DNA from: JBMORO01 sp049322295
GTDB taxonomy: Bacteria > Patescibacteriota > Minisyncoccia > RBG-13-40-8-A
Length of the DNA: 9,138 nucleotides
Reading direction: 5' to 3'
NCBI GenBank assembly: GCA_049322295.1
Contig: JBMORO010000043.1
Location: 1-9,138, forward strand
Made by a program: the position numbers and the translations under genes. Below are positions 6,141 to 9,138 of this stretch, piece by piece; within the stretch, counting starts at the first letter, position 1; each line of letters opens with the position of its first letter. The notes below the pieces were generated by a model, which saw only the letters and a list, made by a program, of their open reading frames with translations, did no database searches and was not told where the DNA came from.

Positions 6141-7552
6141 AATAAAAACCGCCTGATCCTCTCAGCTCTTAGGCCAAGAAAAAATCTTATTAGATAGTTG
6201 GTTATTACAATTGCCGAAAACATATTAATCACATTACCAAGAATTAAAGTAAGGGCAAATCCTTTAACAAAACTAGTTCCAAAAATAAATAAAATTAAAC
6301 CCACCAAGATAGTAGTAAAATTTCCATCCCTAATTGATGGCCAAGCTCTTCGAATGCCATTGTTAAGAGCATCAAAATAATTTCTTCCTTCTTTTAATTC
6401 TTCTTTGGTTCGGGAAAATATCAAAATATTAGCATCAACGGCCATACCCATAGAAAGTAAAAAACCAGCAATTCCAGCTAAAGTTAAAGTCACGGGAACT
6501 AATTTAAAAATAGCTAAAACTAAAATTACGTAAATTATTAAAGAAACAGAGGCAAAAAATCCACTAAATCTGTAAAAAATAATCATAAATAAAAGAATGG
6601 CTAAAAACCCGATGAGTCCGGCTTTTAAGCTCTTGACTAATGAGTCATGTCCTAAAGAAGCACCAATGTTTTGCTGACTGATTAAGTTGATTGGTACTGG
6701 TAGGGCACCGGCATTTAAACGCTGAGCTAATTCTTTTGCTTCATTTATTGTAAAATTGCCAGTTATCTGGGCCTTACCACCAGTAATTTCCTCCTGAACT
6801 CGAGGAGTACTGATTGGCGCGCCGTCTAAATAAATAGCCAATATTTTATTAACATTTTTCTTTGTTAAATCAGCAAATATATTTCCGCCTTCATCAGTAA
6901 ACTCTAAAGAAACAATAGCTTTATTAGTAGTCTGGTCAAAGGCCAATTGAGATTTTTTCAAATAGCGACCAGTTAATTGGGTTGATTTAAAATATGGGTC
7001 CATTTTTTGAGCCTGCTCATCCCCAGCTTGCTGCTTTTTTAAAATCTCATCCGTTTCGGCTTGCTCTCTCTGCTCTTTAAATTCCAAATACGGTGTAGCA
7101 CCTATCATTCTAATTGCCTCGTGAACATCGGTTACTCCTGGCAAATCAACTATTAAACGATAAGACCCAGCAGCTTTATTAACCTGCACAATTGGTTCAG
7201 ATACTCCAAAAAGATTAACCCTTCTTTCAATTACGTCTCTAATTCCTTCCAAGGATGGATCCCTTTCTCCTGCTTCAATATTAGAAAGGTCGGCTTCGTA
7301 AACCAAGTGGGTGCCACCTTGTAAATCAAGACCTAATCTAAATGGCAATTTATAAAAATGGGGGATTTTTATACCAATATTAGAATTTATCCAGTCAGCA
7401 CCCTTATCCCACAAAATCGGATAATCCAAGCTGCCAGCTAAAATTACTAATATAAAAATCCCCGGCACCAGTAGCTGGATTTTGCTCCTTTGCCGGTCAA
7501 TAAATCTCCCCTGCTCTTCTGCTCCTTTTTTTCTTTTGAAAAACAAGCCCAT
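6137..7552 (-). CDS. secD: Protein translocase subunit SecD
   Basis: SecD forms the accessory translocase complex with SecF and completes Sec-dependent export on the outer face of the membrane. The 471-aa protein is compact compared with the roughly 600-aa E. coli SecD, as is common in small genomes. Visible features are the first transmembrane helix (26-45), the hallmark LGLDLQGG (73-80) and a periplasmic P1-like region to about residue 300. Five further helices run from about 311, with GMAVDANILIF (369-379) and RDGNFTTIL (408-416) carrying conserved translocation residues. Residues 163-195 (QREQAETDEILKKQQAGDEQAQK...) form a charged, helix-prone insert. No Shine-Dalgarno precedes the ATG; the 5' UTR is an A/T-rich degenerate repeat. 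secF follows with a 4-base overlap. Confidence 0.96.
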   Translation of the reverse strand: MGLFFKRKKGAEEQGRFIDRQRSKIQLLVPGIFILVILAGSLDYPILWDKGADWINSNIGIKIPHFYKLPFRLGLDLQGGTHLVYEADLSNIEAGERDPSLEGIRDVIERRVNLFGVSEPIVQVNKAAGSYRLIVDLPGVTDVHEAIRMIGATPYLEFKEQREQAETDEILKKQQAGDEQAQKMDPYFKSTQLTGRYLKKSQLAFDQTTNKAIVSLEFTDEGGNIFADLTKKNVNKILAIYLDGAPISTPRVQEEITGGKAQITGNFTINEAKELAQRLNAGALPVPINLISQQNIGASLGHDSLVKSLKAGLIGFLAILLFMIIFYRFSGFFASVSLIIYVILVLAIFKLVPVTLTLAGIAGFLLSMGMAVDANILIFSRTKEELKEGRNYFDALNNGIRRAWPSIRDGNFTTILVGLILFIFGTSFVKGFALTLILGNVINMFSAIVITNYLIRFFLGLRAERIRRFLL

Positions 7553-7561
7553 AATTATAAA

Positions 7562-7612
7562 AAATCCGAAATCCTAAATTCGAAATCCGAAACAATTTCA
7601 AATTTCAAATTT
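7562..7612 (-). repeat. Degenerate AT-rich short repeat in the secD 5' UTR
   Basis: The plus strand iterates units such as AAATCCGAAATCCTAAATTC and AATTTCAAATTTCAAA, a decaying tandem array of roughly 7-base units. It lies between the secD promoter and ATG, so it forms most of the untranslated leader and supplies no ribosome-binding sequence. It may simply be low-complexity drift. Confidence 0.5.
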
Positions 7613-7614
7613 TT

Positions 7615-7643
7615 ATTGTAGAATAAAAAAAATATTTTGTAAA
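7615..7643 (-). promoter_or_regulatory. Promoter of secDF
   Basis: On the minus strand TTTACA (7643-7638) and TACAAT (7620-7615) are spaced by exactly 17 bases. The -35 box begins immediately after the T-run of the upstream terminator, so secDF is insulated from the preceding gene. The start is expected near 7608. Confidence 0.7.
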
Positions 7644-7672
7644 TAAAAAAAGGAAGATTTGTTAAATCTTCC
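7644..7672 (-). terminator. Rho-independent terminator after the 177-aa gene
   Basis: A perfect 9-bp hairpin, GGAAGATTT / AAATCTTCC (7672-7664 with 7660-7652), has a 3-base loop and is followed on the minus strand by seven Ts. It is about 130 bases after the stop codon; the intervening 3' UTR contains the structured element at 7676-7742. Confidence 0.92.
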
Positions 7673-7675
7673 ACC

Positions 7676-7742
7676 GTTGACCACCTCGACAAGGAGAGTT
7701 CTTTTCAGGCAAAACTCACAAAGCCTTTTTACCCGTGCTTTT
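7676..7742 (-). other. Structured 3'-UTR element, copy A
   Basis: On the plus strand this element reads GTTGACCACC (7676-7685), six bases, AGGAGAGTTCTTTT (7692-7705), then a 4-bp hairpin AGGC/GCCT (7707-7710/7723-7726) with loop AAAACTCACAAA, four Ts and ACCCGTGCTTTT (7731-7742). The same blocks in the same order occur at 8475-8587. It lies after the stop of the 177-aa gene and directly before its terminator. Between stop and element are two further hairpins (7746-7749/7759-7762 and 7768-7773/7779-7784). I do not recognise a named RNA family. Confidence 0.6.
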
Positions 7743-7803
7743 ATACCACTGGAATTTTGTGGCAAGAGAAGTCAGGGAGACTTCCCGAAGTTGGAGAACA
7801 AAC

Positions 7804-8337
7804 TTACTCCAAGCCCATTTTTTTGAGAGCCTCATCGCCCGGTGAAGGAGCTTTAACCAGGGAAATAACTACGCCGCCCTTGACTGGCCGAGAGAAAATT
7901 TTTCCCTCTTTTACCAGCTTCTTAACTGCCTCAACTGGATCCTGGTTAAAGTAAGCCCGGAAAGCCCCGTTGAAGCCAGAATAAACGGTATGTAATTTTC
8001 CGTTCTTCCCGAGCTTGTCAATAGCTCTCTGGACAAACTCCTCCACGGTCAACTTGGTCCCTTTCGGTCTGACCCGTTTGGATGTGGCTACCATTTTAAC
8101 CTCCTTTTTCTTTTTGGGAAAATTTCTTAAGGAAATTACCATGATGCCTTTGTTATCATGGATTTCAAATCCGCCCCCTACTCTGGTCAAACTATTCAAC
8201 ACAAAATCCGTTCTGAGATTAAGATTCAACTTCTCCTTAAGAAAATTGTGAAGGTTCCAGAACCACATCTGGCCACCGCAGTCTCTCAAAACGGTCTTTG
8301 CAGTTCTCCTGATTAGCCCGGCAGTACTCTTCTTCAT
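7804..8337 (-). CDS. Hypothetical tandem winged-helix-like protein with an internal start
   Basis: A 177-aa basic protein of unknown function. Two stretches look alike: residues about 24-70 (LHNFLKEKLN...VGGGFEIHDNKGIMVISL) and about 97-151 (VEEFVQRAIDKLG...KKLVKEGKIFSRPVKGGVVISL). Each has helices followed by a beta-hairpin ending in VISL, as in winged-helix DNA-binding domains; this is a shape judgement, not a family match. The ATG at 8337 has AAAAAGGAGG nine bases upstream and a promoter at 8369-8397. The linker, residues 75-82 (KKKKEVKM), is encoded by a second perfect ribosome site followed by an in-frame ATG at 8094, so a 96-aa C-terminal form may also be made. A terminator lies at 7644-7672. 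Confidence 0.75.
   Translation of the reverse strand: MKKSTAGLIRRTAKTVLRDCGGQMWFWNLHNFLKEKLNLNLRTDFVLNSLTRVGGGFEIHDNKGIMVISLRNFPKKKKEVKMVATSKRVRPKGTKLTVEEFVQRAIDKLGKNGKLHTVYSGFNGAFRAYFNQDPVEAVKKLVKEGKIFSRPVKGGVVISLVKAPSPGDEALKKMGLE
8092..8106 (-). promoter_or_regulatory. Internal in-frame ribosome site and ATG within the 177-aa gene
   Basis: On the minus strand AAGGAGG (8106-8100) lies five bases before ATG (8094-8092), methionine 82 of the long frame. It is as good a start signal as the annotated start. Initiation here gives a 96-aa protein containing only the second winged-helix-like unit. Confidence 0.6.
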
Positions 8338-8368
8338 CTTTATTACCTCCTTTTTCGATGAAGTATAT

Positions 8369-8397
8369 AATCTATCAATATATTATTAAATTGTCAA
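8369..8397 (-). promoter_or_regulatory. Promoter of the 177-aa gene
   Basis: TTGACA (8397-8392) and TAGATT (8374-8369) are spaced by 17 bases on the minus strand. The start is expected near 8362, giving a leader of about 25 bases that ends in the AAGGAGG ribosome site. Confidence 0.75.
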
Positions 8398-8405
8398 TAG
8401 TTCAA

Positions 8406-8474
8406 TTTCTCTCCCAGAATTAACCATTAAAAATAATTAACTCTGGGAGAGAGGCAAGTACGTTGACTTGCCAG
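8406..8474 (-). repeat. 69-bp direct repeat, copy 1, with two hairpins
   Basis: Identical to 8982-9050 except at 8447 and 8460. It holds a 13-bp hairpin (8411-8423/8437-8449, one G-U in minus-strand RNA) and a 7-bp hairpin GGCAAGT/ACTTGCC (8453-8459/8466-8472, 6-base loop). It abuts the 3' element of the 93-aa gene on one side and the promoter of the 177-aa gene on the other. No T-run follows the hairpin, so it is not an ordinary terminator. Confidence 0.85.
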
Positions 8475-8587
8475 ATTGACCTCCATCTTTAGGAGAGTTC
8501 TTTTTGGACAGACTTCTGGATTCTCTCGAATCATCAGTCAAGCATCCCACGCGAAACTCAGAAAGCGTGACCTAAACCCGTGCTTTT
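8475..8587 (-). other. Structured 3'-UTR element, copy B, with extra GNRA hairpin
   Basis: It shares with copy A, in order: ATTGACCTCC (8475-8484), a 6-base gap, AGGAGAGTTCTTTT (8491-8504), a hairpin with loop GAAACTCAGAAA, and ACCCGTGCTTTT (8576-8587). Here the stem is CACGC/GCGTG (8548-8552/8565-8569), different from copy A but still paired. Between the shared blocks lies an insert with its own hairpin: on the minus strand GATTC-GAGA-GAATC (8532-8519), a GNRA tetraloop, above an outer GACT/AGTC pairing. It follows the 93-aa gene by about 110 bases. Confidence 0.6.
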
Positions 8588-8627
8588 CCGCGCGAAGGCA
8601 CAGAAGGATTTTTCTGTTTTACCGTAA

Positions 8628-8661
8628 CCCTGATATTTTATCTCTTCTCCTTTTATCAGGG
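8628..8661 (-). other. 3'-UTR hairpin with ribosome-site-like loop
   Basis: An 8-bp stem CCCTGATA/TATCAGGG (8628-8635/8654-8661) closes an 18-base loop that reads AAAGGAG... on the minus strand. No start codon follows at a usable distance. It lies about 37 bases after the stop of the 93-aa gene; a small hairpin CAGAA/TTCTG (8601-8605/8612-8616) follows it. Confidence 0.5.
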
Positions 8662-8697
8662 AATTGTTTTTACTTCTCAGGCGTTTTGGTCAAAGAC

Positions 8698-8979
8698 TCA
8701 GAGACCTTGAGAAGTGGTACCCTTCCCGGCAACAGCTTGGCATCTCGGGCATTTTTCATCATCGTAGAGGTGAGGCATCTTCATAGCTTCCTGATAGAAG
8801 GAGCTGATGTTTTCCTCGTTCCCCACGATCCCTAGATGGAAACATGCAAATGGGTCTTGAAAACCAGATCCATGCCTCGCTTCTAGAGATACACCCATTC
8901 TCTGAGCCAACTCAGTCAGCATATCGATGCCTTGCTGAAGCTGGGAAGTAGGACCATAGTAAGCTATTAACTTACTCAT
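8698..8979 (-). CDS. Hypothetical 93-aa protein with a single CxxC
   Basis: I do not recognise the family. The product is soluble and mixed alpha/beta: a helix at about 12-28 (SQLQQGIDMLTELAQRMG), a glycine-rich middle (HGSGFQDPFACFHLGIVGNE, 36-55), a second helix at 56-68, then CPRC (77-80) and a polar tail. One CxxC is half a zinc knuckle; C46 and H48 could supply further ligands, but this is speculation. I start it at the ATG at 8979, preceded by GGGAGAG with seven bases between; an in-frame ATG at 9003 lies in a hairpin loop with no ribosome site. It ends in TGA. Its ribosome site lies in the 3' arm of the repeat hairpin at 8987-9025. No promoter is visible before the window edge, and no clear terminator follows. 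Confidence 0.7.
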   Translation of the reverse strand: MSKLIAYYGPTSQLQQGIDMLTELAQRMGVSLEARHGSGFQDPFACFHLGIVGNEENISSFYQEAMKMPHLYDDEKCPRCQAVAGKGTTSQGL

Positions 8980-8981
8980 TT

Positions 8982-9050
8982 TTTCTCTCCCAGAATTAAC
9001 CATTAAAAATAATTAACTCTGGAAGAGAGGCAAGTGCGTTGACTTGCCAG
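8982..9050 (-). repeat. 69-bp direct repeat, copy 2, leader of the 93-aa gene
   Basis: Second copy of 8406-8474 with two changes: G-to-A at 9023 and A-to-G at 9036. The first turns a C-G pair into a U-G pair in minus-strand RNA and the second is in a hairpin loop, so both hairpins are kept. The repeat ends two bases before the ATG at 8979. Its 13-bp hairpin (9013-9025 with 8987-8999) has the ribosome site GGGAG in its 3' arm, which could block translation until opened. Confidence 0.8.
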
Positions 9051-9138
9051 TAAGGTGCGAGTGGCAAGATTCAGCCACTTCTGACAGGTTTACCTGGTCT
9101 ATACCTGTCTATAGCCTGTTTACTCTCAGAATGAGAGT
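9051..9138 (-). promoter_or_regulatory. Structured upstream leader of the 93-aa gene, cut by the window edge
   Basis: Three more inverted repeats lie here: AGTGGC/GCCACT (9060-9065/9074-9079), GACAGGT/ACCTGTC (9083-9089/9103-9109) and ACTCTC/GAGAGT (9122-9127/9133-9138). The second can be replaced by CAGGT/ACCTG within 9085-9095, so alternative folds exist. I see no promoter in this stretch; the transcript probably starts beyond the window. Confidence 0.5.

Noticed and set aside
7757..8251. Two plus-strand ORFs opposite the 177-aa gene
   Set aside because: They are antisense shadows; the minus-strand gene has a promoter, two strong ribosome sites and a terminator.
8476..8835. Plus-strand ORF of 119 codons
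   Set aside because: It begins with TTG without a ribosome site, crosses 3' element B and runs antisense into the 93-aa gene, which has better start evidence and order.
7676..9050. Integron attC sites framing the small genes
   Set aside because: GTTGAC occurs near each element but does not fit the GTTRRRY core, and no paired RYYYAAC end is present. Cassette-like order is kept as a finding, without assigning it to integrons.
9122..9138. Third copy of the structured 3' element at the window edge
   Set aside because: Only ACTCTC is shared and the adjoining GGWGGTCAAY block is missing; the hairpin there is different.

Overview
The window looks like part of the chromosome of a Candidate Phyla Radiation (Patescibacteria, probably Parcubacteria-like) bacterium. 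The reasons are the AT-rich coding sequence, a compact secD-secF pair, a sigma-70 region 4 plus HARE-HTH regulator, and a conjugation-type ATPase split from its membrane-anchored N-terminal half; this grouping is inferred from family knowledge, not from a search. TGA ends at least two genes (secD and the 93-aa gene), so the UGA-glycine code of Gracilibacteria/Absconditabacteria does not apply. Every gene I can support lies on the minus strand, so transcription runs from high to low coordinates.

Reading in that direction: (1) 9138-7644 holds two small genes, a 93-aa protein with a CxxC and a 177-aa tandem winged-helix-like protein. Both sit in non-coding DNA with shared architecture: a 69-bp leader repeat ahead of each gene and a structured element after each gene. 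A strong terminator closes this block. (2) 7643-5241 is secD-secF, with its own promoter and a 4-base ATGA overlap. (3) 5238-1239 is a three-gene operon with a clear promoter: a sigma-4/HARE-HTH regulator, a one-pass membrane protein, and a TraD/VirB4-like ATPase with a C-terminal zinc ribbon. The last two look like the halves of one conjugation/type IV secretion-type protein. (4) 1189-633 is a well-defined transcription unit with a good promoter and a terminator but no convincing protein. It is clearly more GC-rich than its surroundings and folds into many helices; I call it a structured non-coding RNA of unknown class. (5) 563-107 is a 101-aa hypothetical gene with a strong promoter, a hairpin at the expected 5' end of its mRNA, a strong Shine-Dalgarno and a terminator. 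A 22-bp inverted repeat lies beyond it.

The most promising undescribed items are the structured RNA at about 630-1153 and the module pattern at 7676-9050, where unrelated ORFs carry related 5' and 3' RNA elements. The two 3' elements keep an 11-of-12 identical loop while the stem below it has changed completely but still pairs. The two leader repeats differ only at positions that preserve a minus-strand RNA fold. The secDF and ATPase operons lack good Shine-Dalgarno sequences, whereas the small genes mostly have strong ones, so the two groups appear to be expressed differently. All helices were found by eye; no folding program or database search was run.
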